Translations under genes and position numbers: made by a program
Origin: JABAAE01 sp036336715
GTDB lineage: Bacteria > Planctomycetota > Planctomycetia > Pirellulales > Pirellulaceae
Direction of reading: 5' to 3'
Length of the DNA: 47,449 nucleotides
NCBI GenBank assembly: GCA_036336715.1
Contig: JAYZFP010000221.1
Span: 1 to 47,449 of the forward strand
Notes under the pieces: generated by a model
What the model saw: only the letters and a program-made list of their open reading frames with translations
What the model was told of the DNA's origin: nothing
The model's database searches: none
Shown here: positions 17,049-24,888 of the stretch, one piece after another
Layout of the letters: each line of letters starts with the position of its first letter
How positions within the stretch are numbered: the first letter of the stretch is position 1

Positions 17049-17285
17049 TCAGGAGACTTGTTTCCTCGCAACAAATCGGATTTCTGACCAGTAATGGCCT
17101 TCGAGAGATTGGAAAACCAATCCCATTTGGGCATTTTTGAACATGATTCCCGGTTCGTCGAGGCCCCAGCTCAATTGTTGATCTTTTGTAACCACAACAT
17201 CCTCAACAATGGATTTCACACCGTCGACATCAACGATGTCCCCGAGTCGGGCAGCAGTTCCGCAGGAATAACTTATCGAGTCCAT
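17049..17285 (-). CDS. Small hypothetical protein starting in an attC core, 78 aa
   Basis: The start codon at 17285 is the ATG of the GTTATGG core of the upstream attC, so the gene begins at the recombination point. The product (MDSISYSCGTAARLGDIVDV...) is soluble and acidic, with no motif I recognise. A longer frame to 17372 would be translated attC sequence and is unlikely. The tight packing of start codon and cassette boundary is typical of short cassettes. Confidence 0.6.
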   Translation of the reverse strand: MDSISYSCGTAARLGDIVDVDGVKSIVEDVVVTKDQQLSWGLDEPGIMFKNAQMGLVFQSLEGHYWSEIRFVARKQVS

Positions 17286-17370
17286 AACGTCATTGATAAC
17301 ACACAAACTTCCGGGCCGCCAACCAGCTTTTGGGTTCATGATGGCACTTGGGTCCAACGCTTTGTTTTCC
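17283..17370 (-). repeat. attC site
   Basis: The left box is CATAACG. The inner portion TTCCGGGCCGCCAACC and right end GGGTCCAACGCTTTGTTTTC close with box GTTTTCC. The 3' module is shared with 6967-7071. Confidence 0.7.
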
Positions 17371-17422
17371 ACGAATCCTTGGGGGCACCATCAGCGCGAC
17401 ACCACGGCGTCGGCACCTGTGA

Positions 17423-17764
17423 TCACGTCCCTGGCACCCGTTCCCATTCTGCCCTTCCCGGGAAAAAAACTCCCTTTATGACACTTGCAATGATGGCAAG
17501 CGTCAATATGGACAAACAAACCGAACCAAAAAACTTATGGATGGCCGAGCCTTTGTGTAAAAAACCGAAGAGGACAAAACCGATTCCTGATATAAAAAAC
17601 GCCACCATTCCAATGACAACAGGAAAGACGGGACCAAACAAAAAGTAGCCAGCGAGGCAAATAACCATCAAACCCCCTGTGGTAATCAGTCCAGCTTTCG
17701 ATTCCAGTATACGGTCGCGAGTGTATCTAGTATGTTCCCATTGGTCCTTACGTTGGTAGCCCAT
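17423..17764 (-). CDS. Small membrane protein, 113 aa
   Basis: After a charged N-terminus (GYQRKDQWEHTRYTRDRIL) there are three hydrophobic stretches: LITTGGLMVICLAGYFLFG, VFPVVIGMVAFFISGIGFVLF and CLSILTLAIIASVI. It is probably an inner-membrane protein with a cytosolic N-terminus. The family is unknown to me. It is a single-gene cassette between 17283-17370 and 17808-17903. Confidence 0.65.
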   Translation of the reverse strand: MGYQRKDQWEHTRYTRDRILESKAGLITTGGLMVICLAGYFLFGPVFPVVIGMVAFFISGIGFVLFGFLHKGSAIHKFFGSVCLSILTLAIIASVIKGVFFPGRAEWERVPGT

Positions 17765-17807
17765 ATTTTCGTTCCATTTCTGCAGGCTTGTTCAAAACAT
17801 CTGGCAG

Positions 17808-17903
17808 GATAGCCTCCAGGTTCACCCGGTCGCGACGAATAGCTTTCATTCGAAAACGCCCCGACTTCGCAACTGCGGTTCATTGTGTCGTGTATTGTCA
17901 TGC
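17808..17903 (-). repeat. attC site
   Basis: The left arm CAGGTTCACCCGGTCGCGAC pairs with the right arm CGACTTCGCAACTGCGG, leaving unpaired bases typical of attC. The right box is GTCATGC (17897-17903). The site is closely related to 20503-20592 and 28088-28178. Confidence 0.75.
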
Positions 17904-17925
17904 GACACTATCGGTCAGCTGATTT

Positions 17926-18408
17926 CTATTTTGGCTCAAAATAGGCAAGGTGATGTTCAGCATGTAAAAGAGTAACTCGGGTGTGCATTTCCTTATCCAT
18001 GGGGCCAAACAGGGGCGAAGGCAGTAGCTTGCCATCGAATTCGGTGACACGTTCGACGCAAGCCAGGAGTTGCGCAAGACCCTGTTGGTCCGTAATCGAA
18101 TCCGGCCTGGGAACGGATTCAGGAGCCGTTGGCAAACCGCCTTGAAATCCTTCGGCCAATATTTTGCGTTTCATGCGTGGCGCGATCGTGTGTTTCATCA
18201 CCCAGAAAATGGCCCGCAATGGAAGCGGAGGCCTGGGATAGCCGTCCAGCGAATATCGCATCCATTCCGCCAAATGACCGCACGCTTGACCCAGAGACCA
18301 ATTTCCATTGCTGGCGTAACCGTTCTCCATTAACGAACGGGCTTCGGAAACCATATCGTCGAAAGAATTGAACTTCAGCGGTCTTTTTTGGGGTGCTGGC
18401 TTTGCCAT
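17926..18408 (-). CDS. DUF1569 (DinB-superfamily) protein
   Basis: The ATG at 18408 is preceded by AGGA. The motifs WSLGQACGHLAEWM, PLRAIFWVMKHTIAPRM and PSPLFGPMDKE, with a closing LLHAEHHLAYFEP, match the DUF1569 family, a DinB-like four-helix bundle with metal-binding histidines (His53-like and the terminal H-x-x-HH). The function is unknown; DinB-like proteins can be thiol-dependent transferases. A reading from 18435 adds nine residues without a binding site. It is a cytosolic cassette gene. Confidence 0.8.
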   Translation of the reverse strand: MAKPAPQKRPLKFNSFDDMVSEARSLMENGYASNGNWSLGQACGHLAEWMRYSLDGYPRPPLPLRAIFWVMKHTIAPRMKRKILAEGFQGGLPTAPESVPRPDSITDQQGLAQLLACVERVTEFDGKLLPSPLFGPMDKEMHTRVTLLHAEHHLAYFEPK

Positions 18409-18496
18409 GGTTCCTGCTTTTATCTTTGATTGCAAAGTAGTGCCTGAAACGCCGATTCAGCGCCGAAAAGCATTTCCGTATTTTCCAGGAATGCAG

Positions 18497-18600
18497 ATGA
18501 ACGTCCGCATGAACCGGGCTGACAGGCCGGCTCGATCTGGTTGTCGATTACATGATTTGCAGCCCTCCAGAACCGCCTTGGGTTCATCCGTTTGTCACGC
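18497..18600 (-). repeat. attC site
   Basis: The left box ATGAACG leads into TCCGCATGAACCGGGC. The right arm TTGGGTTCATCCGTTTGTCA ends in box GTCACGC. The TGA stop of the adjoining gene overlaps the right box. Confidence 0.65.
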
Positions 18601-18888
18601 GTCGATCTGAGCGAGCCAATTCTCGAAAAGGTGTCGGGGCAATTCGAAATTTCGTTCGTCGCATGCAATTTGCAGATCCCATTGAGTCTCGACATCAGCC
18701 AAAACTGGCATGACGCATTCGATTTCATCAGGTGCGTCAATATCGCAGCATTTGTTCCAGGATCTCCCGCACCCTTCTGCGATGGCCTGGTTTTTGTGCG
18801 GTGCGGACTTGGAAGCCAAGACCCACTGCAGGACTTCCGATACGTTGTCACAGGTAAACGATAAATCAATCATGTCAAATGCAGCCAT
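18595..18888 (-). CDS. Hypothetical cassette protein, 97 aa
   Basis: The ATG at 18888 follows a GTTATGCGTCT cassette boundary by only a few bases, which favours it over the longer frame to 18984 that would translate the attC. The product is acidic (DMIDLSFTCDNVSEVL, DIDAPDEIECVMPVL) with four cysteines and no membrane segment. The layout recalls small immunity-like or unknown proteins common in integron arrays. I do not recognise a family. Confidence 0.55.
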   Translation of the reverse strand: MAAFDMIDLSFTCDNVSEVLQWVLASKSAPHKNQAIAEGCGRSWNKCCDIDAPDEIECVMPVLADVETQWDLQIACDERNFELPRHLFENWLAQIDA

Positions 18889-18893
18889 AGACG

Positions 18894-18981
18894 CATAACC
18901 CAAATGATCACCGGGCGCCGACGGGTGTTCCTTTTTCAAAATGCCCGGACTTCGCCGCTCCGTTGAATGCAATGGTGATTT
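18894..18981 (-). repeat. attC site
   Basis: The left box is CATAACC. The arms GATCACCGGGCGCCGACGG and GCCCGGACTTCGCCGCTCC surround TTTTTCAAAA. The right end GGTGATTTC is degenerate. Confidence 0.7.
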
Positions 18982-19562
18982 CATTCTTTCGGCTGTGCCA
19001 GGAAGTTGATTGCCACCCCTTTGTCAAATCGCGTGATCGCCTCGGGAACAATCAATGGACCGTCGGTACCAAGCGGAAATGTCCATTGCACGCTAACGAG
19101 GTTTGTCCCATCGCGGAAAATGTGAGCATACATCACCGCAGCACCTTTCGTCCCGTCGACCTTCAGGCGAAATCGATGAAATTTGCGACCGTGAAAATCG
19201 ACATCTCCTTCATCAACCAGTTCGTACTCTGGAAGAGACGTAAACTGCTTGCGAACAATAGCCAGGTATTCTTCAAGCGAAAGTTGATCCAGCGGCGCAT
19301 CTTTTTCTATTTTGATGATATAGCCGTACGGCCCGGACGATTTCAAGAAAGCTTGCACAAGGTTTCCTGGCCGGTCAAATGTATCGCCGGGCGAGCGCAC
19401 ATGCGATTTCTTCCAGCCATCGCCCAAAGGGACTAAGCTGTCGAAGTGACCGTTACGCCACAGGATGGCAGCAGACGGAGCAACCGTCTCATTTGCGGTG
19501 CATCCACACAAAACGACAATGGCAACGGAGACGGCACGCGTGAGATTCTTCGGAATCTTCAT
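18981..19562 (-). CDS. Lipoprotein, 193 aa, PsbP/DcrB-like
   Basis: AGGAG precedes the ATG at 19562. The signal ends in a lipobox (VVLCGC, Cys acylated), so it should be a lipoprotein. The mature domain (SPGDTFDRPGNLVQAFLK, SLEEYLAIVRKQFTSLPEY, FHGRKFHRFRLKVDG) resembles the PsbP/DcrB alpha-beta-alpha fold seen in small exported lipoproteins of unknown role. This is inference from pattern only. The next cassette's attC (19580-19668) ends just upstream of the start codon. Confidence 0.7.
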   Translation of the reverse strand: MKIPKNLTRAVSVAIVVLCGCTANETVAPSAAILWRNGHFDSLVPLGDGWKKSHVRSPGDTFDRPGNLVQAFLKSSGPYGYIIKIEKDAPLDQLSLEEYLAIVRKQFTSLPEYELVDEGDVDFHGRKFHRFRLKVDGTKGAAVMYAHIFRDGTNLVSVQWTFPLGTDGPLIVPEAITRFDKGVAINFLAQPKE

Positions 19563-19579
19563 GATCTGCTCCTGGATGA

Positions 19580-19668
19580 AATAGCGCACCGTTCACCGGT
19601 CCCGGACGGCGAACGTTTCTTCAAAAAACTGAGCGAAACCGGGCTTTGCGTGCAACACATTGTTATTC
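19580..19668 (-). repeat. attC site
   Basis: Left box AATAGCG, left arm GTTCACCGGTCCCGGACGG, right arm AAACCGGGCTTTGCGTGC and right box GTTATTC. The TAA stop of the VanZ-Coq4 gene (19663-19665) lies in the right box. Confidence 0.75.
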
Positions 19669-20487
19669 GTCGGCCTGATCCTGGGTTTGAATATTCCATT
19701 CGTGCCGGACATCGGAAAGCGGCATGGAAAGTGTGTTTTCAACGGCCATCCAGTCAATGGAACCTGATTCTACACCACGCCTGCGGTCGCCCGCAAAAAC
19801 TCGCCAATGCTCAGGAAGCATCGTCATTGCCAGGATGTACAACCCCCGTCCCGCGAACGTTGGGGTCTGGTTTCCCACCATGAAAGATTGAAGCCTCGCC
19901 TCGCCAACGACCGTCGTGTCGTAGCCCAGCAGTACGTGCAAGGCATCGTGATGTTCGTATTTTGGCAAAAAACACAAGTTCCGGTTTACCAGGAAAGCAT
20001 ACGTCTCTTTACCCCATGACTGATCCGGGAATTTCTTCAGCGCGTCAAACCCTGTGCTCCACGGCAGCCCTTTGCGAAACAGATTCAGAATGGGAACTGC
20101 CTGGGTGATCAGGATCCCAAGCAGCCACTCCCTGGGAGCATATGTCACGAAGAAGACCCGAATGGCACAAACACCAAATGCAAATCCGGCCAGGGCAGCG
20201 GCAAGGTCGGTGAGGGAAAAAGTCCGATGAACAAGGAACACCTGGCTGAATTCTTCTGCGACGATCCCTATCGCGACAAGACCAATCCATATTCCGTCAA
20301 ACTTCAGCGTCTCCTTCACACAGAGTGACAGCGCAAATCCCAGGGCGCAGTAAATCCCAAAATGCCCGGTCAGGTCCTTGCCCGGGATCAGTTGAACGAA
20401 TCGAAAAAGCGGACTGCCGGCACCGGAATTCGCCACCAGTGTGACCAGGACGATTATTGATGCGACCGCGATTGCAGGAAATCTCAT
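19663..20487 (-). CDS. VanZ-like membrane domain fused to a Coq4-like domain
   Basis: The N-terminal half is VanZ-like: about three or four helices with IPGKDLTGHFGIYCALGFAL, AEEFSQVFLVHRTFSLTDL and the closing helix AAALAGFAFGVCAIRVFFV. The C-terminal half matches Coq4-family proteins. It has FLPKYEHHDALHVLLGYDTT, whose HD-x2-H plus later Glu (VVGEARLQSF) is the HDxxHx(11)E zinc-type motif, then MVGN. In Coq4 this domain binds zinc and quinone precursors. Here it may bind an isoprenoid lipid at the membrane. I chose the ATG at 20487 (MRFPAIAVASI); the frame is open to 20520 inside the attC. The TAA stop lies in the attC box. Confidence 0.75.
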   Translation of the reverse strand: MRFPAIAVASIIVLVTLVANSGAGSPLFRFVQLIPGKDLTGHFGIYCALGFALSLCVKETLKFDGIWIGLVAIGIVAEEFSQVFLVHRTFSLTDLAAALAGFAFGVCAIRVFFVTYAPREWLLGILITQAVPILNLFRKGLPWSTGFDALKKFPDQSWGKETYAFLVNRNLCFLPKYEHHDALHVLLGYDTTVVGEARLQSFMVGNQTPTFAGRGLYILAMTMLPEHWRVFAGDRRRGVESGSIDWMAVENTLSMPLSDVRHEWNIQTQDQADE

Positions 20488-20502
20488 GGTTTGATTGAGT
20501 CG

Positions 20503-20592
20503 GATAACGTCTACGTTCACCCGGTCGCAACGAGTGATTGTTCATTTAAAAACGCCCCGACTTCGCGACTCGGGTTCACCGGATGGTCATGA
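20503..20592 (-). repeat. attC site
   Basis: The left box is GATAACG. The left arm GTTCACCCGGTCGCAACGAG pairs with the right arm CCGACTTCGCGACTCGGG. The right box GGTCATGA is degenerate. It is closely related to 17808-17903. Confidence 0.75.
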
Positions 20593-20698
20593 ATATATGC
20601 CGTTCCCTGTTCTTGATGCCTCCCTGCTCCCTGGGTGTTTTTCTCCGAGTAAAACAGCGGGCAAACGGGCACGGGAACTCGCCTTATCGGGCGAGCGG

Positions 20699-22252
20699 TC
20701 ATTTAAAACTGATGTTCTCTACCTGCTGGTTATATTTGAAATGCTCAATTGAGGAAATCTTCTTGCCACCAATCCTGACATTGTCAAAGGTCAATTTCAT
20801 GATTTTGGCATTGGGTGTGCCCCAAAGTATGTCGGGTTGCCCCAACACGCTCGCTGCAGCGATCTCGATATCCTTAAAGACGACGCCTGCAAGGTGACCG
20901 CTGCCACGTGCCTGACCGGGATCGAAGTAGGGTTGCACGCCCTTCATCGCAATCAGAAAGTGCTGCAGGGTCGGACGCGGATCCTCGACTCGAATATTGC
21001 GGAACACGACACCTTCGCCGCACGCTCCCTTGCCCTCACCCCGCATGTTGAACAGCCGCCCGCCGCTCCATTTGTCCCAGCCGGCACGAGCATAAATCAC
21101 GTCGCAGTTTTCTATGATCAGTTTTCGATTTGGAAGGGCCGATAGAGCAAACGTGGATCCGTTGAAGTCATTCCAATAGGTCACGCCGCGGATTCCCAGG
21201 CCATTTGCATAGGTGGAATCATCCTGCGTTCTGATGAAACAATTCTCGATCAAACAGTTTTCAAATGGATTGATGCCATCTCCGTTCACGCGCCAGCCAA
21301 TGATCTTGGCCCAGCGAATGGCTGTCGGTTGATCGGGACGGTGGTTGTCGATGAGCATTAATGAATGGTAGGCCGGGTCAGCGATTGTGATGCCTTCGAC
21401 CGATGAGTTTTTCGCTCCCACGATACGAATCGAGTTATGCAGATTGGCCCGCATGGGGCGGGGTGACGCATGATCGGGATGAGCAATCCGTGCCATCGAG
21501 AGCGTGCCATAGCCAAAGACACGGATATCGTGACCGTTGTCCCACTGCTCATGATTGCTCATCGTGCCGTAAACAATGGCATCGCCGGGAATGTAGTAGT
21601 TCCTCGCTGCATGCAGCGGAAAGGCGACCCCGATGTCGTGAACGCCAGGCAGAAAGTAAAGAGTCTTCCAGGGCCCATCGCTCGGCGCTTTTTCTCCCGG
21701 TTTGACCGCATGAACCGTTGGGTCAGTGAGCGAGGGACGGTCCCGCATCAGGGGGTTGGCGAAAACCGTCAAAGAGTGAATGGGAGGTCCCCTGTATCCT
21801 TTGCCTGTGTCGTGGTCTTCCATTTGCCCATCGATGTCGACCGAGACCTGGCATGGCTTTTCCAGTGTGACGAACGCGTAGCCATTGCGAACCACACAGG
21901 AACGCACTTTGCGTTGAGGTCGAGCGATGGCTTTTCGAATCGGCTGACCATTGACCTTTCTGATTGCGATTTCAACCGGCCCACCCATTTCCACGTTGAT
22001 ATAGGTATGACTCCAGCCACTCAGGTGTGGAAAGTACCCGTTTTTGCCCCGAATTCCATTCTTGCACCTGGTGATGAATGCGAAGGCCTGTTGCCAACGT
22101 TCTTCTTTTCCGACCGACCTGACCGCGAGGGCGTACTGATCGGATGCCTTGGCCGAGGGAACTTTGCCGTACACGACCAGCGTATTGTCACTCCCTGTGG
22201 CGAAACCACTCCATAGTCCGATCAGAATCAGACAGGTGATGAAGACTCTCAT
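20699..22252 (-). CDS. Secreted right-handed beta-helix glycosidase (GH28/GH49-like)
   Basis: AGGAG lies eight bases before the ATG at 22252, which opens a signal peptide (MRVFITCLILIGLWSGFATG). The 517-aa product has a beta-sandwich-like N-terminal domain, then a parallel beta-helix with coil repeats (SSVEGITIADPAYHSLMLID, RWAKIIGWRVNGDGI). The motifs NGDGIN (about residues 323-328) and QDDSTY (343-348) place Asp residues as in the catalytic sets of GH28 polygalacturonases and GH49 dextranases. It probably cleaves an extracellular polysaccharide by inversion. At about 1.7 kb it is the largest cassette in the array, which is unusual for integrons. Confidence 0.8.
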   Translation of the reverse strand: MRVFITCLILIGLWSGFATGSDNTLVVYGKVPSAKASDQYALAVRSVGKEERWQQAFAFITRCKNGIRGKNGYFPHLSGWSHTYINVEMGGPVEIAIRKVNGQPIRKAIARPQRKVRSCVVRNGYAFVTLEKPCQVSVDIDGQMEDHDTGKGYRGPPIHSLTVFANPLMRDRPSLTDPTVHAVKPGEKAPSDGPWKTLYFLPGVHDIGVAFPLHAARNYYIPGDAIVYGTMSNHEQWDNGHDIRVFGYGTLSMARIAHPDHASPRPMRANLHNSIRIVGAKNSSVEGITIADPAYHSLMLIDNHRPDQPTAIRWAKIIGWRVNGDGINPFENCLIENCFIRTQDDSTYANGLGIRGVTYWNDFNGSTFALSALPNRKLIIENCDVIYARAGWDKWSGGRLFNMRGEGKGACGEGVVFRNIRVEDPRPTLQHFLIAMKGVQPYFDPGQARGSGHLAGVVFKDIEIAAASVLGQPDILWGTPNAKIMKLTFDNVRIGGKKISSIEHFKYNQQVENISFK

Positions 22253-22350
22253 GTAAATGACTCCTGTTCTCATCTGGCCTGTATCGGTCATGGGATGCTC
22301 CTGGTTTGCTTGATCAGTACAGGGTGCCACCGGACCATGGAAGCAAGACG

Positions 22351-22430
22351 TTCGAACATCTCCAGGTTGCGGAGTGGGATGCTCCATCTCAAGTCGCGCC
22401 AGCCGCAAATCCGGTGCATGTTGTTGTCAT
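22351..22430 (-). repeat. attC site
   Basis: The left portion TTCGAACATCTCCAGGTTGC and right portion GCCGCAAATCCGGTGC pair through TTGCGG/CCGCAA. The right end is GTTGTCA, overlapping the TGA stop of the acetyltransferase. Confidence 0.6.
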
Positions 22431-22915
22431 CTCCCGACTGGCAGGATTAACTCAAGACGGAGTTTCATGCCAGCATGGGAATGCTGAAACCCGAGATGTT
22501 CGTAGAAGGCAATTGAGTCACTACGTTGAAGGTCGGACGTCAACTGGACGAGACGACAAGCCCGAGCTCGACACCGATCAATCGCCCATTGGAGCATACC
22601 CGTCCCAACACCAGCAGAACGATGCGATGAAGAAACGCGAACGCCCTCAATCATACCTCGCCAACTTCCCATGTGCGTCAGGTTGGGAATATAAGTAAGC
22701 TGCAGGACGCCAACGACCAACTCGTCCAGTGTTGCGACCACAAGCTCATTGTTTGGATCCCCATCGATCGCTGTGAAGGCGTCCATGTATTCCCGGGGAG
22801 GCGGATCGGTCGCGATTTCTCGTGTCGCACCGAGTCGATCATCAGCAAGCAATTGGACAATGGACGAAACGTCCGTTTCACGAGCGATGCGAAATCGTGT
22901 TGTTGCTGGAGACAT
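22427..22915 (-). CDS. GNAT-family N-acetyltransferase
   Basis: The ATG at 22915 starts MSPATTRFRIARETDVSSI. GNAT motifs run in order: beta4 ELVVATLDELVVGVLQLTYIP, the acyl-CoA pyrophosphate loop VSSSHRSAGVGTGMLQWAI (R-x-x-G-V-G), and motif B VQLTSDLQRSDSIAFYEHLGF. It transfers an acetyl group from acetyl-CoA to an unknown amine. At 162 aa it is a minimal GNAT domain. A reading from 22957 would translate attC sequence. GNAT genes are frequent in integron cassettes, so this one fits its setting well. Confidence 0.85.
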   Translation of the reverse strand: MSPATTRFRIARETDVSSIVQLLADDRLGATREIATDPPPREYMDAFTAIDGDPNNELVVATLDELVVGVLQLTYIPNLTHMGSWRGMIEGVRVSSSHRSAGVGTGMLQWAIDRCRARACRLVQLTSDLQRSDSIAFYEHLGFQHSHAGMKLRLELILPVGR

Positions 22916-22957
22916 CAAGAATCTTCGCGCCACGGGACAGTGAGAAATGCAGTACAC

Positions 22958-23050
22958 ATATCGACAGTGTACACCGATCCCGGACGAAAAAACGAAACGT
23001 CACAACAGGCACACAAGCCGGGCTTCACAGCGGCCACGATCCAGGGTGAG
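22958..23050 (-). repeat. Possible attC site
   Basis: The left portion GACAGTGTACACCGATCCCG and right portion AAGCCGGGCTTCACAGCGGC resemble arms of 25188-25276 and 26253-26380, but both boxes are degenerate. Confidence 0.35.
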
Positions 23051-23254
23051 TGTGATCGTTTCGGGCTCGTATTCGCCAACGGCTGCTGAGATTCGCGACC
23101 GTTTTGAGTCATGCAAAACGTATTGATTGGGGGCGACTTGGTTCTCGCGGGAATCGTATTCGATTTGATCGAGTACCGACCAATCAATTTGGAAGCCGCA
23201 GCAACATGCGATTGCGGTGAGCGACTGTTCGACTTCGGGACCAATGAGGATCAC
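23000..23254 (-). CDS. Small hypothetical cassette protein, 84 aa
   Basis: The ATG at 23254 lies 20 bases from the attC core at 23274. The product begins MILIGPEVEQSLTAIACCCG and contains ENQVAPNQYVLHDSKRSR and AVGEYEPETITLTLD, a compact alpha-beta pattern. Its last nine residues (CEARLVCLL) are encoded by attC arm sequence, as is common in cassettes. The family is not known to me. The cysteine triplet CCC is notable. Confidence 0.6.
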   Translation of the reverse strand: MILIGPEVEQSLTAIACCCGFQIDWSVLDQIEYDSRENQVAPNQYVLHDSKRSRISAAVGEYEPETITLTLDRGRCEARLVCLL

Positions 23255-23273
23255 ATCACACCTGGTTTTGCAA

Positions 23274-23360
23274 CATAACGGTTGGCATCACCGGCTTACG
23301 GCCAAGTGTCGTTGATATCAGAGCGAGCCGGAACCGCAACTCCATTGCATGCGATTGACA
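23274..23360 (-). repeat. attC site
   Basis: The left box CATAACG is followed by CATCACCGGCTTACGGCC. The right arm GAGCCGGAACCGCAAC leads to GATTGAC. ACCGGCT and AGCCGG pair. Confidence 0.65.
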
Positions 23361-23403
23361 TATCATCTTCGGGCCAGTCACAGAACTGGAATCGAGGAAA
23401 CGC

Positions 23404-24045
23404 TCACCTGGCGTCCAAGACGCTGAGTTGCGGGCGTGCGATTTGCAACTCATCGACTTCTTTGTCACTAAATTCGCTCCGCTTCAACTTAACGCTTTTC
23501 AAATTCTCGATTTCTGCTATCGGAGAGAGGTCGCTCACGTTTACTTTTAGAAGTCTAAGCGAATCAAGGTCTTTCAACTCTGTCAGTGGAGTCAGATCGC
23601 TAACTTTTCCGCCATTGATGGAAAGCGACTTTAGTTGCTTTAACTCTGCCAAGGGCGATAGGTCGCTGACTTGATTGTCAGTGATCACGAGATATTCAAG
23701 ATTGCTCAAAACAATTAATGGGGAAAGGTCACTGACTTGTGTATTGACAAGCTGAAAATTCTCAACTTGCTTCAGCGGAGACAATGCCGGTATATCCGAA
23801 ATCCGGCCGTTAATGATTACGAACTTAAGGCTCTGTAAATCAGCCAGCGGTGAAAGGTCCGTTTGCAGGTGGTTTAAGGTCAAATATTCGAGATTTTTCA
23901 TTTCGGATACGGGTGATAGATCCGTGACTTGCGATTGTGCAAGTTGAGCTCTTTTGAAAGACCAAAGATAACGCACCTCAATGAGTGCGGGAATTGCCCA
24001 TAGGGGGTGCGAGAATCCCCTCTTGGATCCGGTGATAGTTGCCAT
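23404..24045 (-). CDS. Leucine-rich-repeat C-terminal part of a frameshifted membrane protein
   Basis: About seven repeats of the type V(S/T)DLSPLAELKxLxxL are visible (QVTDLSPVSEMKNLEYL, QVSDLSPLIVLSNLEYL, KVSDLTPLTELKDLDSL), forming a bacterial internalin-like LRR arc. The reading starts out of frame inside the preceding gene, which it overlaps by 148 bases. There is no ribosome binding site. I therefore read it as the C-terminal half of one gene whose frame shifts somewhere near 23900-24050. Planctomycete proteins with a membrane N-terminus, an FSLR-type helix and a downstream LRR domain are common, from memory. Confidence 0.7.
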   Translation of the reverse strand: MATITGSKRGFSHPLWAIPALIEVRYLWSFKRAQLAQSQVTDLSPVSEMKNLEYLTLNHLQTDLSPLADLQSLKFVIINGRISDIPALSPLKQVENFQLVNTQVSDLSPLIVLSNLEYLVITDNQVSDLSPLAELKQLKSLSINGGKVSDLTPLTELKDLDSLRLLKVNVSDLSPIAEIENLKSVKLKRSEFSDKEVDELQIARPQLSVLDAR

Positions 24046-24563
24046 CCCTGCTGAACAAGTTGCTCAACAACCTTTCGCTGCCGCGTCGCTTCTTGTTCTC
24101 TCATTCGTAACCACGTAAAGATGACGGCAAGTAACAAAACGAGGGCCATTGTTTTCCGTAGGCTGAATTGTATCCACGGTTGGTTAGGCGGTGGCGGCCG
24201 AAGATTGCTCAACCAAACGTTAGCCCAGGAGATCCAAACAAAGACACCAACAAACGATCCAATGAAGAAAAACTTTTGAAGGACTTCCCATTCGCCGTAA
24301 ACGAGACTACCGAACGGCCAGCGGTCAAATATTGCCACCCATACGGTTACTGCCAGCGTCCCGAAGACGGTCGTTATTACGGTAACGGCCGCGAAAAATG
24401 GGAACGGCCTACGCTGGCGAAATGTCGTATACGCTCGTCGAATCAACGCAATTAAGGCAATGCTCGACAGCAACACATACACAATGTAGGCGACGATAAA
24501 AGGTACATAGGAGTCTGGTATATACAGTTGAGCGATCATCGCATCATCCGGAATTGAATCCAT
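23898..24563 (-). CDS. Membrane N-terminal part of the same frameshifted LRR protein
   Basis: The ATG at 24563 (MDSIPDDAMIAQLY) begins a protein with three or four helices (VPFIVAYIVYVLLSSIALIA, FFAAVTVITTVFGTLAVTVW, FFFIGSFVGVFVWISW). It then has the FSLRKTMALVLLLAVIFTWL segment, which in planctomycetes typically precedes a soluble repeat domain. Residues after GWQLSPDPRG lose that logic and end at 23898, while the LRR frame continues alongside. A single indel in this overlap would restore one protein of about 400 aa. Upstream, GTTAGCG at 24610 is a possible cassette core. Confidence 0.7.
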   Translation of the reverse strand: MDSIPDDAMIAQLYIPDSYVPFIVAYIVYVLLSSIALIALIRRAYTTFRQRRPFPFFAAVTVITTVFGTLAVTVWVAIFDRWPFGSLVYGEWEVLQKFFFIGSFVGVFVWISWANVWLSNLRPPPPNQPWIQFSLRKTMALVLLLAVIFTWLRMREQEATRQRKVVEQLVQQGWQLSPDPRGDSRTPYGQFPHSLRCVIFGLSKELNLHNRKSRIYHPYPK

Positions 24564-24752
24564 GATTGGCCGCCTGTCAGCTGCTCCGTAACCTGTCTTC
24601 TTCATTGGAGTTAGCGGATGCAGTCTAGTCTTCGTTTCCCCCGATACAATATTGCCAACGAAAACCGGTACGGAGAATATTCACAGGATTTCAAAACAAG
24701 CAGCCGGCGGAAAAGGCTGTACGTGGGCCGAAAAGCCCCGGATGTCCGAGCT

Positions 24753-24888
24753 TTTGCCAGGAAAGTTCGGGGGAATCGTAAAGACGTGGCAGAGAGGTTG
24801 AAAAAGGATCGGATTCGGTCTCTCCCTTTAGTTCTCCCACACGAATCGCGTGTCAATCAGGTCGAAAGCCAAACGCTTACTGTTGGGT
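24753..24888 (-). repeat. Possible attC site
   Basis: The left portion GCCAGGAAAGTTCGGGGG and right portion AAGCCAAACGCTTACTGTTG end in GTTGGGT, which fits GTTRRRY exactly. The left box is unclear. The 260 bases below it, to the previous gene, hold no convincing gene. Confidence 0.3.

Noticed and set aside
20676..20694. CTCGCC/GGCGAG hairpin after the beta-helix gene as a terminator
   Set aside because: It has a six-base-pair stem only and no T tract on the transcribed side. Chance is likely in GC-rich DNA.
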